From the NCBI RefSeq assembly GCF_000814005.1, contig NZ_JWLK01000004.1:1-64000 (forward strand): a stretch of 64,000 nt of DNA. Reading direction: 5' to 3'. This document shows positions 51,525-61,693 of this stretch, in pieces. This DNA is from Ruegeria sp. ANG-S4. GTDB taxonomy: Bacteria; Pseudomonadota; Alphaproteobacteria; Rhodobacterales; Rhodobacteraceae. A program made the position numbers and the translations under genes. The notes under the pieces were generated by a model. That model did not search any database. It worked only from the letters and a program-made list of their open reading frames with translations, and was not told the DNA's origin. How positions within the stretch are numbered: position 1 is the first letter of the stretch; each line of letters begins with the position of its first letter.

Positions 51525-52451
51525 ATGAAGACCGCCCTTTTGACCCATGCCGATTGTCTTGGGCATGTGACACCCCAAGGACATCCCGAACGCGTTGCCC
51601 GGCTGGAGCATGTCCTGCACGCGTTAGAGGGGCTTGAAGTTGAACGGGTTACAGCGCCCTTGGCGGCTGATGACGATCTGCTTCGGATTCATCCTGAAAG
51701 CTACATACGTGAAGTCAGCGACAACCGGCCCACTGACGGATTCACGCAAATAGATGGCGACACGTTCATGTCGCCCGGATCGGTGGACGCCGCGTATCGC
51801 GCGGCGGGCGCGGTGGTCCGCGCCGTGGATCTTGTGCTGGGTGATGAGGCGCCAAATGCGTTTTGCGCCGTGCGTCCGCCGGGCCATCATGCCGAAAGAG
51901 AAACGGCGATGGGGTTCTGCCTGTTCGGAAACGCGGCGCTTGCCGCCAAACACGCGCTGGATCACCACGGTCTGGACCGGGTGGCGGTTGTGGATTTCGA
52001 CGTCCACCACGGGAATGGGACGCAGGACCTTTTGTGGGACGAAGCCCGTGCGTTGGTGATCACCAGTCAACAGATGCCACTTTGGCCGGGCTCGGGCCGC
52101 CCAGACGAAACCGGGGCTTACGAGACCGTTCTGAACATCCCGCTTGCCCCCGGAACGGGCGGGTCCGAAATGCGGGCCGCGTATGCGGCGCAGGCTTTCC
52201 CCAGACTGCGGGCCTTCAGGCCAGAGTTGATAATCATCTCGGCCGGGTTTGATGCGCATCAGGATGATCCATTGGCCAATCTCAATTGGTCCACCGGGGA
52301 TTTCGCCTGGATCACCGCCCAACTGTGCCAGATCGCAGAAGAGCATTGCCAGGGCCGTATCGTCTCGACTCTGGAAGGCGGTTATGATCTGAACGCACTG
52401 GCCGAAGCGACGCGCGCCCATGTAGAAGAACTGATGAAGGCAGCCCGATGA
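51525..52451 (+). CDS. histone deacetylase-family protein
   Basis: 308 aa. Class II HDAC/acetoin utilisation-type zinc fold: FCAVRPPGHHAERETAMGFC, AVVDFDVHHGNGTQDLLW and LIIISAGFDAHQDDPLANLN. Zn ligands Asp/His/Asp are intact. It removes acetyl groups from small amides or acetyl-lysine. It is coupled by ATGA to xseB, which puts it in the isoprenoid operon. Confidence 0.92.
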   Translation: MKTALLTHADCLGHVTPQGHPERVARLEHVLHALEGLEVERVTAPLAADDDLLRIHPESYIREVSDNRPTDGFTQIDGDTFMSPGSVDAAYRAAGAVVRAVDLVLGDEAPNAFCAVRPPGHHAERETAMGFCLFGNAALAAKHALDHHGLDRVAVVDFDVHHGNGTQDLLWDEARALVITSQQMPLWPGSGRPDETGAYETVLNIPLAPGTGGSEMRAAYAAQAFPRLRAFRPELIIISAGFDAHQDDPLANLNWSTGDFAWITAQLCQIAEEHCQGRIVSTLEGGYDLNALAEATRAHVEELMKAAR

Positions 52452-52690
52452 CCCATACACCCGTTGAGCAGATGACTTTCGAACAAGCGATGAAAGAGCT
52501 TGAGGCCGTTGTGGGCCAGTTGGAACGCGGCGACGTGGCGCTGGATCAGTCTATCGCATTGTATGAACGCGGTGCTGCATTGAAAAAGCGGTGCGAAGAC
52601 GAGCTCAAACGGGCAGAAGAAAAAGTTGCGGCGATCACGCTGGACTCGGATGGTCAACCGACCGGGACAACGCCTGTCGAAGGTCAATAG
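52448..52690 (+). CDS. xseB: exodeoxyribonuclease VII small subunit
   Basis: 80 aa, typical size. The signature MTFEQAMKELEAVVGQLERG DVALDQSIALYERGAALKKRC (read as one run) is diagnostic. It forms the small subunit of ExoVII, which degrades ssDNA. Starts inside the HDAC stop, and ispA starts on the next base after its stop. Confidence 0.95.
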   Translation: MTHTPVEQMTFEQAMKELEAVVGQLERGDVALDQSIALYERGAALKKRCEDELKRAEEKVAAITLDSDGQPTGTTPVEGQ

Positions 52691-53557
52691 ATGTTTCGCG
52701 AAATCCTTGCGCAGGATGCCGTCCGCATTCAGGCGCAGTTCGACCGTGCATTCAGGTCACTGGAAGATCTGGTCGTGACCCAAGCGATGGCCTATGCCAC
52801 GCAGGGGGGAAAACGTTTGCGCGGGTTTCTGGTGATGGAAAGCGCGCGTTTACATGGGGTCGAGCCGGATCGGGCAATCTGGCCTGCGACGGGGATTGAG
52901 GCGCTTCACGCCTATTCCTTGGTTCATGACGATCTGCCTTGCATGGATGACGACGACTTGCGGCGCGGCCGACCAACTGTCCACGTGAAATGGGATGAGG
53001 GCACGGCGGTTCTGGCGGGGGATGCCCTTCAGGCGCTGGCGTTCGAAATGTGTACGCGTCCCGAGATAGGTGCTGCGGACATTCGCGCGGAACTGGCTCT
53101 GGCCTTGGCAAAAGCCAGTGGTGCGCAGGGGATGGTATTGGGTCAGGCGCTGGATATTGCAGCCGAGACATGCCAAAGCCCGCTGACGCTGGATGAAATC
53201 ACCCATCTGCAGGCTGGAAAAACCGGCGCGTTGATCGAGTGGTCGGCCTGTGCCGGCGCGAGGCTGGCGCAGGCTGACCCCGAACCCCTGCGCCGATATG
53301 CCCAAGCCCTTGGTCTTGCTTTTCAAATCGCTGATGACATCTTGGATGTCGAGGGAGATGCCGAAAAGGCCGGCAAGCGACTGCAGAAAGACGCCAAAGC
53401 GGGCAAGGCCACGTTCGTTTCGCTTTTGGGCTTGGACGCAGCCAAGGCACGGGCCGAGGAGCTTGTGGAACAGGCTTGCACTGCTCTGGACGGATATGGT
53501 TCGAAGGCAGAAACCTTGAAGCAGGCTGCCCGCTTCGTTATTGCCCGGGACAGCTAA
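52691..53557 (+). CDS. ispA: polyprenyl (farnesyl-type) diphosphate synthase
   Basis: 288 aa. The first Asp-rich motif [20 protein letters not shown] and the second [12 protein letters not shown] are intact; a [16 protein letters not shown] stretch lies before the first. It condenses IPP with allylic diphosphates. It is placed in the classical alphaproteobacterial xseB-ispA-dxs order. Confidence 0.92.
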   Translation: MFREILAQDAVRIQAQFDRAFRSLEDLVVTQAMAYATQGGKRLRGFLVMESARLHGVEPDRAIWPATGIEALHAYSLVHDDLPCMDDDDLRRGRPTVHVKWDEGTAVLAGDALQALAFEMCTRPEIGAADIRAELALALAKASGAQGMVLGQALDIAAETCQSPLTLDEITHLQAGKTGALIEWSACAGARLAQADPEPLRRYAQALGLAFQIADDILDVEGDAEKAGKRLQKDAKAGKATFVSLLGLDAAKARAEELVEQACTALDGYGSKAETLKQAARFVIARDS

Positions 53558-53573
53558 GCCAAGAAAGCGCCAA

Positions 53574-55502
53574 ATGTCTGAACGCCCCAATACGCCCCTG
53601 TTGGACCTTGTGAACCGCCCGGCGGATTTGAAGCAGTTTTCGGATGCTCAGTTGCACCAGCTGGCACAGGAGTTGCGGGCCGAAACGATCTCGGCGGTTT
53701 CCGTGACTGGCGGGCATTTGGGTGCCGGGCTGGGCGTTGTGGAATTAACCACCGCGCTTCACGCGGTTTTCGACACGCCGCGTGACAAGATTGTATGGGA
53801 TGTGGGGCATCAGTGCTATCCGCACAAGATTCTGACGGAACGGCGAGATCGAATTCGCACTTTGCGTCAGAAGGACGGGCTTAGTGGATTCACAAAGCGC
53901 AGCGAAAGTCCATACGATCCCTTTGGTGCGGCGCATTCCAGCACGTCGATCAGTGCCGCGCTTGGTTTTTCCGTGGCGCGCGATCTGGGCGGTGTGACAC
54001 CCGAAGGTCTGGGTGATGCGATTGCCGTTATCGGTGACGGTGCGATGTCTGCGGGCATGGCGTTCGAAGCCATGAACAACGCCGGCCACTTGAACAAGCG
54101 CCTGATCGTTATCCTCAACGACAACGAGATGAGCATTGCGCCGCCGGTGGGGGCCCTGTCCAGTTACCTGTCGCGTATCTATGCCGAAGAACCATTCCAC
54201 GACCTGAAAGCCGCCGCAAAGGGCGCTGTTTCCCTACTGCCCGAGCCGTTCCGTGAGGGTGCCAAACGGGCCAAGGAAATGTTGAAGGGCATGGCCGTCG
54301 GTGGAACATTGTTCGAAGAACTGGGGTTTTCCTACCTCGGGCCCATTGATGGGCATGACATGGATCAGTTGTTGCCGGTACTTCGGATGGTTCGGGCCAA
54401 GGCGACTGGGCCGATCCTGATCCACGTCCTTACAAAGAAAGGAAAGGGATACGCCCCTGCCGAGCAAGCCCGGGACAAAGGGCATGCGACTGCCAAATTC
54501 GACGTTGTCACGGGGGAACAGAAAAAGGCTCCGTCAAATGCGCCGTCTTATACCTCCGTCTTTGGCAAAACGCTGGTCGACGAAGCGGCGCGGGATGACA
54601 AGATCGTCGCCGTCACTGCGGCGATGCCGGATGGCACCGGATTGAACCTGTTTGCGGAACGCTACCCTTCGCGCTGTTTTGATGTTGCGATTGCGGAACA
54701 GCACGGCGTGACCTTTGCTGCCGCGTTGGCGGCCGGTGGAATGAAACCGTTCTGCGCGATCTACTCGACATTTCTGCAGCGGGGATATGATCAGGTCGTG
54801 CACGACGTGGCGATCCAGCGCCTGCCGGTCCGTTTTGCCATTGACCGCGCTGGGTTGGTCGGTGCCGATGGCGCGACCCATGCCGGATCCTTCGACATTG
54901 CCTATCTCAGCAACTTGCCGGGATTTGTCGTGATGGCCGCGGCGGATGAAGCTGAACTGATGCACATGGTGGCCACCGCCGCCGCCCATAGCGACGGCCC
55001 GATTGCCTTTCGCTATCCGCGCGGCGAGGGCGCGGGCGTCGACTTGCCCGAGCGCGGCGAGGTTCTGGAGATCGGCAAGGGCCGCATGATCCAAAAAGGC
55101 GCACGTGTTGCGCTGCTGTCCTTCGGCACCCGATTGGCCGAAGTTCAAAAAGCTGCCGAGGCTCTGTCGGCCCGCGGGATCACGCCCACCGTCGCAGATG
55201 CCCGCTTTGCCAAACCGCTTGATCGCGACCTGATCCTGGAACTTGCCGCAAACCATGAGGCGTTGATCACCATCGAAGAAGGGGCAATTGGCGGATTTGG
55301 CAGCCATGTCGGGCAGTTGCTTGCGGAAGAGGGCATCTTTGACCGGGGCCTCAAATACCGCTCGATGGTGCTGCCCGACACGTTCATTGATCAGGCCAGC
55401 CCGGCGGATATGTATTCTGTCGCGGGCATGAACGCGGAACACATCGAAGCCAAGGTACTGTCGATTCTCGGTGTCGCTTCAATCGGCGAAAAACGGGCCT
55501 GA
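53574..55502 (+). CDS. dxs: 1-deoxy-D-xylulose-5-phosphate synthase
   Basis: 642 aa from ATG 53574. TPP motif [20 protein letters not shown] with [16 protein letters not shown], the Glu site [20 protein letters not shown] and the transketolase-type C-terminus. It starts the MEP isoprenoid pathway from pyruvate and glyceraldehyde-3-phosphate. Follows ispA by 16 bases. Confidence 0.95.
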   Translation: MSERPNTPLLDLVNRPADLKQFSDAQLHQLAQELRAETISAVSVTGGHLGAGLGVVELTTALHAVFDTPRDKIVWDVGHQCYPHKILTERRDRIRTLRQKDGLSGFTKRSESPYDPFGAAHSSTSISAALGFSVARDLGGVTPEGLGDAIAVIGDGAMSAGMAFEAMNNAGHLNKRLIVILNDNEMSIAPPVGALSSYLSRIYAEEPFHDLKAAAKGAVSLLPEPFREGAKRAKEMLKGMAVGGTLFEELGFSYLGPIDGHDMDQLLPVLRMVRAKATGPILIHVLTKKGKGYAPAEQARDKGHATAKFDVVTGEQKKAPSNAPSYTSVFGKTLVDEAARDDKIVAVTAAMPDGTGLNLFAERYPSRCFDVAIAEQHGVTFAAALAAGGMKPFCAIYSTFLQRGYDQVVHDVAIQRLPVRFAIDRAGLVGADGATHAGSFDIAYLSNLPGFVVMAAADEAELMHMVATAAAHSDGPIAFRYPRGEGAGVDLPERGEVLEIGKGRMIQKGARVALLSFGTRLAEVQKAAEALSARGITPTVADARFAKPLDRDLILELAANHEALITIEEGAIGGFGSHVGQLLAEEGIFDRGLKYRSMVLPDTFIDQASPADMYSVAGMNAEHIEAKVLSILGVASIGEKRA

Positions 55503-55508
55503 GTCGCG

Positions 55509-55589
55509 CTTGGTAATTTCCAAGTAAGGCGGTTGAGCGGGTCATCGACTTTCGCAACGTTGCGGCAAGTCATTCATAATAATATGAAT
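55509..55589. promoter_or_regulatory. inverted repeats upstream of the nap operon
   Basis: Three inverted repeats within 80 bases: CTTGG-6-CCAAG (about 55509-55524), the perfect 12-bp palindrome CGCAACGTTGCG (55553-55564), and ATTCAT-6-ATGAAT (55572-55589). The first may be the dxs end; the last two are candidate operators for nap control. The 2nd is GC-rich and the 3rd AT-rich, so probably two regulators. None matches a canonical FNR box (TTGAT-4-ATCAA). Confidence 0.4.
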
Positions 55590-55715
55590 ATTTTATTCCG
55601 ACGTGGTTTCCCATTCCCAGAAAATGTTCTGAGTCACATTCGCTGACTTCGTGCTAGGCTAGGCCTGCAAGCAAGCGATTATTGCGCTGTCAGATGTACC
55701 GAAAGTGGCAAGCAA

Positions 55716-56228
55716 ATGAACAAGCTAGCAAGCCGACGCGCGTTTTTGCGCGGCCGAGTTCTACGACCAGACCGGTCCACCATCCGGCCTCCGGGTGCGG
55801 TGGATCACAGCTTTTTTGAACTGTGTCACGACTGCGATGTTTGCGTTCAGGCCTGCCCACAGGACATTATTACCATTGACGCTCAGGGTTGGCCCGAGGT
55901 GCGTTTTGAAAACGCCGCCTGCACCTTCTGCGGAGATTGCGCTGACGCGTGTCCGACCGGTGCATTAGACCGTGACCGTGTTTCTGATTGGCCTTGGCGT
56001 GCAAGTTTTGCGGCCACCTGCCTATCGAAAAACGGCGTCACCTGCCGAATTTGTCAGGACATCTGCGATCGGGATGCGTTGCGGTTTCGCCTCCAGCTTG
56101 GCGGGCGATCCGAACCAGTTCTGGACACGGACGCGTGCACCGGTTGCGGCGCGTGTGCTGGTGCTTGTCCGGTTCGGGCCATTGGGTTTGAGCGCCCGAC
56201 GCAAGACGGACCGGAGGTTTCGGCATGA
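55716..56228 (+). CDS. napF: ferredoxin-type protein NapF
   Basis: 170 aa with four [4Fe-4S] Cys groups: CHDCDVCVQACP, CTFCGDCADACP, CRICQDICDRDA and CTGCGACAGACP. The N-terminus is basic with an Arg-rich start (NKLASRRAFLRGRVLRP), as in NapF. It helps NapA cofactor maturation in the cytoplasm. Stop overlaps napD start (ATGA). Confidence 0.93.
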   Translation: MNKLASRRAFLRGRVLRPDRSTIRPPGAVDHSFFELCHDCDVCVQACPQDIITIDAQGWPEVRFENAACTFCGDCADACPTGALDRDRVSDWPWRASFAATCLSKNGVTCRICQDICDRDALRFRLQLGGRSEPVLDTDACTGCGACAGACPVRAIGFERPTQDGPEVSA

Positions 56229-56497
56229 ATATTTGCGGCTGCCTCGTTCATGTTGCGCCCGGTTCCGTGCAAGGCGCACAGGACGCAATCAACCGCGTAA
56301 ACGGTGCCGAAGTTCACGCCGCCACCGATGACGGGCGCCTTGTCGTTGTCGTCGAAGATACAGATGAGCGCCTGGCATCCGAGACGATCATGGATCTGCA
56401 CCATGTGCCGGGCGTGATCTCGCTTTCGCTGACCTACCACCATTTCGAAGACCTTACTGAGGCGCGCGCGCACGATCCCGCCTCTCACCAGACATGA
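56225..56497 (+). CDS. napD: NapA signal-peptide chaperone NapD
   Basis: 90 aa. Opens [20 protein letters not shown] and ends with the beta-strand [19 protein letters not shown], the NapD ferredoxin-like fold. It binds the Tat signal of NapA. Stop overlaps the first possible napA start by 4 bases. Confidence 0.93.
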   Translation: MNICGCLVHVAPGSVQGAQDAINRVNGAEVHAATDDGRLVVVVEDTDERLASETIMDLHHVPGVISLSLTYHHFEDLTEARAHDPASHQT

Positions 56498-56514
56498 AGC
56501 CGGAGACCCATGCC

Positions 56515-59007
56515 ATGACCATCTCTGAATCCCGCCGCACGTTCTTGAAAGCGACCGCTGCCGCCGCAACGGCCTCGACCGCCGGACTATCGCTGACACC
56601 GGGACCCGCCGACGCTCAGGTCGGAGGCCCGGACATCAGGTGGGACAAGGCGCCCTGCCGGTTTTGCGGGACAGGCTGCACGGTCCTGGTCGGCACAAAA
56701 GATGGCCGCGTCGTTGCCACACAGGGCGACCCGCAGGCCGAGGTCAATCGGGGCCTCAACTGCGTTAAGGGTTATTTCCTGTCCAAGATCATGTACGGCA
56801 AGGACCGCCTGACGCAACCGTTGCTGCGTATGCGCGACGGCGAATACGCAAAGGACGGCGATTTTGAACCGATCTCATGGGATCAGGCTTTCGACATCAT
56901 GGCTGAGAAGTGGAAAGAGACGCTTAGCAGCAAAGGGCCAGAGGGCGTCGGCATGTTTGGTTCCGGCCAGTGGACGGTATGGGAAGGATATGCCGCATCG
57001 AAACTGATGAAGGCGGGCTTTCGCTCGAACAATATAGACCCTAATGCGCGCCATTGCATGGCGTCCGCCGTCATGGGCTTTATGCGCAGTTTTGGCGTGG
57101 ATGAACCAATGGGGTGTTACGACGACCTCGAAGCCGCGGACACGTTTGTCTTGTGGGGGTCGAACATGGCCGAGATGCACCCCATCCTCTGGTCGCGGCT
57201 CACCGATACCCGGCTGACCAAGAAGGACTGTCAGGTCCATGTACTGTCGACGTTCGAACACCGGTCCTTCGAACTCGCCGATAACGGGATGGTATTTACG
57301 CCGCAAACCGATCTGGCGATCCTCAACTATATTGCCAACCACATCATCCAGACGGGTTCCGTAGACGAAGAGTTCCTGTCCAAACATGTGAACATCACCA
57401 AGACGGCCCAGGATATCGGGTACGGACTGCGGGACGAGCACCCGTTGCAGCTCGCTGCCGCCAATCCGAACTCTGGCGAACTTACCCCGATCAGTTTCAA
57501 CGAATACGCCGAGTCGGTTAAGCCATACACGTTGGACTACACAGCCGAACTGTCCGGCGTTCCTGCCGAGAAACTGGAAAAGCTGGCACAGCAGTACGCA
57601 GACCCGGACCGCAAAGTCATGAGCCTTTGGACAATGGGCTTTAACCAGCACACTCGCGGGTCATGGGTGAACTCGTTGATGTACAATGTCCATTTGTTGA
57701 CCGGAAAGATATCGGAGCCCGGAAACTCGCCCTTCTCGCTGACAGGACAACCCTCTGCCTGCGGAACCGCGCGTGAGGTCGGCACCTTTGCCCACCGCCT
57801 GCCTGCCGATTACGTCGTCACCAATCCCGAGCATCGCGCAAAGGCCGAGAAAATCTGGAAACTGCCCGAAGGGACTATCCCCGACAAGGTTGGTTTTCAC
57901 GCGGTGCAACAGAACCGAATGCTGAACGACGGCGTGCTGAACGCGTATTGGGTGCAGTGTAATAACAACATGCAAGCGGCCCCGAACATGAATGAAGAAG
58001 GTTGGCCCGGCTATCGCAACCCCGATAACTTTGTAACTGTGTCGGACCCATACCCGACCGTCACGGCCATGTCGGCGGATTTGATCCTTCCAACGGCCAT
58101 GTGGGTCGAAAAAGAAGGGTGTTATGGCAATGCGGAGCGCCGCACACAAATGTGGCGCCAGCAGGTGCACGCGCCGGGCGAGGCCAAATCCGACCTGTGG
58201 CAACTTATGGAGTTTTCCAAACGCTTCACCGTCGAAGAGGCCTGGGGAGAAGATTTTGTCGCCACAGCGCCCGACATGGCCGGAAAGACCCTGTACGACG
58301 TTCTTTTTAACAATGGAAACGTTGACAAATTCCCGCTCAGCGAAATCCAGCACGGCCATCCGAACGACGACGCCAATCACTTTGGCTTTTACGTGCAGAA
58401 AGGCCTGTTTGAAGAGTATGCGGAATTCGGACGCGGCCACGGCCACGACCTTGCACCGTTCGAGCGATACCACGAAGAGCGTGGCCTACGCTGGCCGGTT
58501 GTTGACGGCAAAGAAACCCGCTGGCGCTATCGCGAGGGCCACGACCCGTATGTCGAAGCGGGATCGGAGTTGCAGTTCTATGGCTTCCCCGACAAGAAGG
58601 CCAAGATCATCTTCGCGCCTTACGAGGCCCCCCCGGAGGTGCCGGACGAGGAATACGACCTTTGGTTCTGCACCGGTCGGGTTCTGGAACACTGGCATTC
58701 GGGCTCGATGACGCGCCGTGTGCCTGAATTGCACAGATCGTTCCCGTTGGCCGTTCTCTACATGCATCCCGATGATGTCGCGGATCGCGATCTGCGGCAC
58801 GGTCAGGAAATCAAGATAAAGACCCGTCGGGGCGAGGTGACAAGCCGGATCATGACCAAGGGCCGAAACAAGGTGCCACGCGGTTTGGTTTTCATGCCTT
58901 GGTTCGATGAAGGCCAGTTGACGAACAAGCTGACCCTTGATGCGACCTGTCCGCTTTCCAAGCAAACTGATTTCAAGAAATGCGCCTGCAAAGTCGAGCG
59001 TGCCTGA
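56515..59007 (+). CDS. napA: periplasmic nitrate reductase catalytic subunit
   Basis: 830 aa from ATG 56515 (GGAG 9 bases upstream); ATG 56494 overlapping napD is possible and gives 837 aa. Tat signal [16 protein letters not shown], [4Fe-4S] motif [17 protein letters not shown] with a fourth Cys in RGLNCVKG, and the molybdenum ligand Cys in [17 protein letters not shown]. The molybdopterin-binding domains follow. It reduces nitrate to nitrite in the periplasm. Confidence 0.95.
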   Translation: MTISESRRTFLKATAAAATASTAGLSLTPGPADAQVGGPDIRWDKAPCRFCGTGCTVLVGTKDGRVVATQGDPQAEVNRGLNCVKGYFLSKIMYGKDRLTQPLLRMRDGEYAKDGDFEPISWDQAFDIMAEKWKETLSSKGPEGVGMFGSGQWTVWEGYAASKLMKAGFRSNNIDPNARHCMASAVMGFMRSFGVDEPMGCYDDLEAADTFVLWGSNMAEMHPILWSRLTDTRLTKKDCQVHVLSTFEHRSFELADNGMVFTPQTDLAILNYIANHIIQTGSVDEEFLSKHVNITKTAQDIGYGLRDEHPLQLAAANPNSGELTPISFNEYAESVKPYTLDYTAELSGVPAEKLEKLAQQYADPDRKVMSLWTMGFNQHTRGSWVNSLMYNVHLLTGKISEPGNSPFSLTGQPSACGTAREVGTFAHRLPADYVVTNPEHRAKAEKIWKLPEGTIPDKVGFHAVQQNRMLNDGVLNAYWVQCNNNMQAAPNMNEEGWPGYRNPDNFVTVSDPYPTVTAMSADLILPTAMWVEKEGCYGNAERRTQMWRQQVHAPGEAKSDLWQLMEFSKRFTVEEAWGEDFVATAPDMAGKTLYDVLFNNGNVDKFPLSEIQHGHPNDDANHFGFYVQKGLFEEYAEFGRGHGHDLAPFERYHEERGLRWPVVDGKETRWRYREGHDPYVEAGSELQFYGFPDKKAKIIFAPYEAPPEVPDEEYDLWFCTGRVLEHWHSGSMTRRVPELHRSFPLAVLYMHPDDVADRDLRHGQEIKIKTRRGEVTSRIMTKGRNKVPRGLVFMPWFDEGQLTNKLTLDATCPLSKQTDFKKCACKVERA

Positions 59008-59063
59008 AGCAGCGATGGCAAACCGAGATTTAGCCGTCCAGCCAAAGACAAGGAACATGCAAG

Positions 59064-59492
59064 ATGAAAAAGACTATCGTTCTCGTCGCTGCCCTTCTGA
59101 CCGCGCTTGGCAGCATTACCTTGGCGCAGGAACTTCGGGATCTTCGCGGTACGCCCCCCGATGCGCCCAGCGTCGTCAACATGAGCCTTCAGTGGGAAGG
59201 ACGCGAAGGTCGCATGGTTCGGAATTACCGGCAGCAACCGCCGCTTATCCCGCATTCGATCACGCAGTATCAGATCGACCTCAGAACCAACCAGTGCCTG
59301 TCCTGTCACGACTGGACAAAAGCGGGGGAGCGCAACGCGCCCACGCTTTCGATGACTCACTACCTGGATCGCGAAGGTAACGAGTTGGATCACATCGCGG
59401 GGACGCGGTACTTCTGTAACCAGTGCCACGTGCCGCAGGCCGATACGCCACCGCTGGTCGAAAACGTCTTTGTGCCGTCCCACGGCAATTGA
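59064..59492 (+). CDS. napB: diheme cytochrome c subunit NapB
   Basis: 142 aa with a signal peptide (KKTIVLVAALLTALGSITLA) and two CxxCH motifs (QCLSCHDW, FCNQCHVP). It passes electrons from NapC to NapA. Confidence 0.95.
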   Translation: MKKTIVLVAALLTALGSITLAQELRDLRGTPPDAPSVVNMSLQWEGREGRMVRNYRQQPPLIPHSITQYQIDLRTNQCLSCHDWTKAGERNAPTLSMTHYLDREGNELDHIAGTRYFCNQCHVPQADTPPLVENVFVPSHGN

Positions 59493-59522
59493 TCGAAACG
59501 GATCGTAAAAGGAGCACGCAAA

Positions 59523-60221
59523 ATGGCAGACTCCCAAGACAGCCGAGGTCGGATTCGACGCCTGTGGGATTGGTTCTGGAGCCCGATCCCCGTTCTAAGC
59601 GTCGGCTTTACCCTGATCGCAGGGTTTCTGGCGGGCATTCTTTTCTGGGGCGGGTTTCACTGGACGCTCGAACTGACAAATACCGAAGAGTTTTGCACCT
59701 CGTGCCACTCGATGGAAACCAACCTGGGCGAATACCGTGAAACCATCCACTACAACAACCACTCCGGGGTTCGGGCGATTTGTTCGGACTGCCACGTCCC
59801 GCACGAGTGGAACCACAAGATCAAGGCCAAGGTCATGGCCGTCAAAGACGTCTACCATGAACTTGTCGGCACCATTGGCACGGCTGAAAAATACGAAGCC
59901 CATCGCCTGAGCATGGCGGCAGCCGTTTGGAAAAAGATGAAGGCGTCAGACAGTCGCGAATGCCGGAACTGTCACAATTTCGATTACATGGACTTCACCA
60001 TTCAAGAAGCCCGCGCTGCGTCCGAACACCAGCGCGCCATCGACAACAACATGACTTGCATTGATTGCCATCAGGGCATCGCCCACAACCTTCCACCCGG
60101 ATATCTGGAAGAATACCAGAAGGTCACCGAAACGCTCAGTGCGCAAGCGGGCGACCTGCCCGAAAAACACGCGGCTGCAGGCGACGATATTCGCGTGTTC
60201 CTGAATGAAACGACGGATTGA
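59523..60221 (+). CDS. napC: tetraheme cytochrome c NapC
   Basis: 232 aa. One N-terminal membrane helix (VLSVGFTLIAGFLAGILFWG) and four heme motifs: CTSCHSME, CSDCHVPH, CRNCHNFD and CIDCHQGI. It oxidises ubiquinol and reduces NapB, giving a non-proton-pumping branch. Confidence 0.95.
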   Translation: MADSQDSRGRIRRLWDWFWSPIPVLSVGFTLIAGFLAGILFWGGFHWTLELTNTEEFCTSCHSMETNLGEYRETIHYNNHSGVRAICSDCHVPHEWNHKIKAKVMAVKDVYHELVGTIGTAEKYEAHRLSMAAAVWKKMKASDSRECRNCHNFDYMDFTIQEARAASEHQRAIDNNMTCIDCHQGIAHNLPPGYLEEYQKVTETLSAQAGDLPEKHAAAGDDIRVFLNETTD

Positions 60222-60232
60222 GGCGGGACGAT

Positions 60233-60490
60233 ATGCTTGATATTCTTGGAACAATCGGCGGCAACGTCCTGAGCCTTCCCGGTATTCTCGGGCTGGCGCT
60301 GGGCATGATGACACGCAAACTGTGGCTGGGTGCGCTGATGGGGGGCGTGATCGGCGTATTGGAAACGCTCATCTTTGCCCATTGGCAATTTGGCAATATC
60401 GAAACTCTGGAACTGATGATCGCCATAATTGTCGGCATCTGCGCAGGAAGCGTCGGCACGGCCATTCGGCTGAAGGGGGCAACGGTCTGA
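60233..60490 (+). CDS. small membrane protein at the end of the nap operon
   Basis: 85 aa from ATG 60233 (GAGG 9 bases upstream), 12 bases after napC. Three short hydrophobic segments: NVLSLPGILGLALGMMTRKL, LGALMGGVIGVLETLIFAHW, and LELMIAIIVGICAGSVGTAI. It is not NapE or NapK by sequence. The close spacing and ribosome site mean that it is probably part of the operon. Role unknown. Confidence 0.65.
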   Translation: MLDILGTIGGNVLSLPGILGLALGMMTRKLWLGALMGGVIGVLETLIFAHWQFGNIETLELMIAIIVGICAGSVGTAIRLKGATV

Positions 60491-60534
60491 TTACCACTTC
60501 TTTTGCAGAGCGGGTTCCGGGACCTGCTTTTTAC

Positions 60535-60942
60535 TCAGCCCTCAGATCGGCCCTGATCGTCAGACTGATAAAAGGCCTGTGCCTCTACCTCGACAAGTAA
60601 GTCCGGAAGTGCGAGTGCAGCGCCCACCGTCGTGTTGACCGGCAATCGATCTGGGAACGCAGCGCCGCGTACGTCTGCAAAGGCCCGGAATTGGCTCAGG
60701 TCGCTCAGGTAACAATTGATCTTCAAGACCTGCTCAAACGTGATGCCGGCATGCGTCAGAACCTGCCGCAGGTTCCCGAAAACCTGCTTGGATTGGGCCG
60801 CCATGTCTGCGCCGACGATTTTCCCGTCCGCGTCAAAGGCCACCAATCCTGAAACATACAGTATTCCAGAATGCGCCTGCGCAATAGTGGAATTGGATTT
60901 CGCTGCCCAAGTCCAACCCAGGTCTTCGCCACGAATTAACAT
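60535..60942 (-). CDS. RidA-family protein
   Basis: 135 aa. YjgF/YER057c/UK114 fold: NSTIAQAHSGILYVSGLVAF, QVFGNLRQVLTHAGITFEQV and INCYLSDLSQFRAF. The canonical Arg of RidA enamine deaminases (usually in a CPxSR-like region near 105) is not evident: here VNTTVGAALALPDLLVEVEA. It may be a non-canonical member. GGAGGGG ribosome site. Convergent with nap. Confidence 0.85.
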   Translation of the reverse strand: MLIRGEDLGWTWAAKSNSTIAQAHSGILYVSGLVAFDADGKIVGADMAAQSKQVFGNLRQVLTHAGITFEQVLKINCYLSDLSQFRAFADVRGAAFPDRLPVNTTVGAALALPDLLVEVEAQAFYQSDDQGRSEG

Positions 60943-61285
60943 GACCCCTCCAGCATTTTGTCACTGGATGTGTCAGCGTTGCAGAGAATTCCTATCTCTT
61001 TTGACTTTTTCCTTCGGAACCCGGCGAAAAATATCGCAACCACGCACAAGACAGAAGAAAAACTGTTCGCGCAACCTTTGATCGCCCTTATCCGGTGCCC
61101 GGCTCGGAGATTAAATTCACTTGGAGAATTGTTGTTTCCCAGATTGATTGAGAGAGAAAATTTCTCTCAGCAGTAGAAAAACGGCTGGCAGAGCGACGGG
61201 TTCGCGCGCTTGAACCTTTGAAATTCGATAACTTCCCAATCTCAACGCGGCTATGGTGCTGACAAACAAGTTCGAGGTTCGAAAC
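60943..61285. other. divergent intergenic region
   Basis: 343 bases between the RidA gene and the ABM-domain gene. An inverted repeat TGAGAG-9-CTCTCA (61149-61169, AT-rich centre) is a candidate operator. Nothing else clear. Confidence 0.4.
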
Positions 61286-61606
61286 ATGATCAAACGTATC
61301 TGGCACGGCTATACCACCTTGGAAAACGCCGACACCTATCAAAACCTTCTGAATGACGAAGTCTTTCCGGGCATCGAAGCCAAGAAAATCCCCGGATATC
61401 GCAGTATCGAGTTGCTTCGGTGCGATAAGGAAGACGAGGTCGAGTTCATTACCATCATGACGTTTGACTCGCTTCAGAACGTTATTGATTTTCAAGGCGA
61501 AGACTACGAGGCGTGCTACGTGCCCGACGCCGCTCAACGCGTTCTCAGCAGATGGGACCAGCGAAGCCGTCACTACACCGAAATCCAGCGCCGCGACTAC
61601 GAATAA
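61286..61606 (+). CDS. antibiotic biosynthesis monooxygenase (ABM) domain protein
   Basis: 106 aa from ATG 61286 (GAGG 8 bases upstream). RIWHGYTTLENADTYQNLLN and VEFITIMTFDSLQNVIDF match the ABM dimeric ferredoxin-like fold. Members act on quinones or aromatic compounds, or are heme oxygenase-like; this one is unassigned. 87 bases upstream of the AceE-like gene, possibly same transcript. Confidence 0.75.
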   Translation: MIKRIWHGYTTLENADTYQNLLNDEVFPGIEAKKIPGYRSIELLRCDKEDEVEFITIMTFDSLQNVIDFQGEDYEACYVPDAAQRVLSRWDQRSRHYTEIQRRDYE

Positions 61607-61693
61607 GGCATAAAGGCAGCCGGGCCTGGCTGCCTTTCGTCCTGCCATCCGACTTCGGGCGCTCTCAGCGTCCCTTTCACTTGGAGAATACCA

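Noticed and set aside
54534-55442. 302-codon open frame on the minus strand
   Set aside because: Antisense to dxs.
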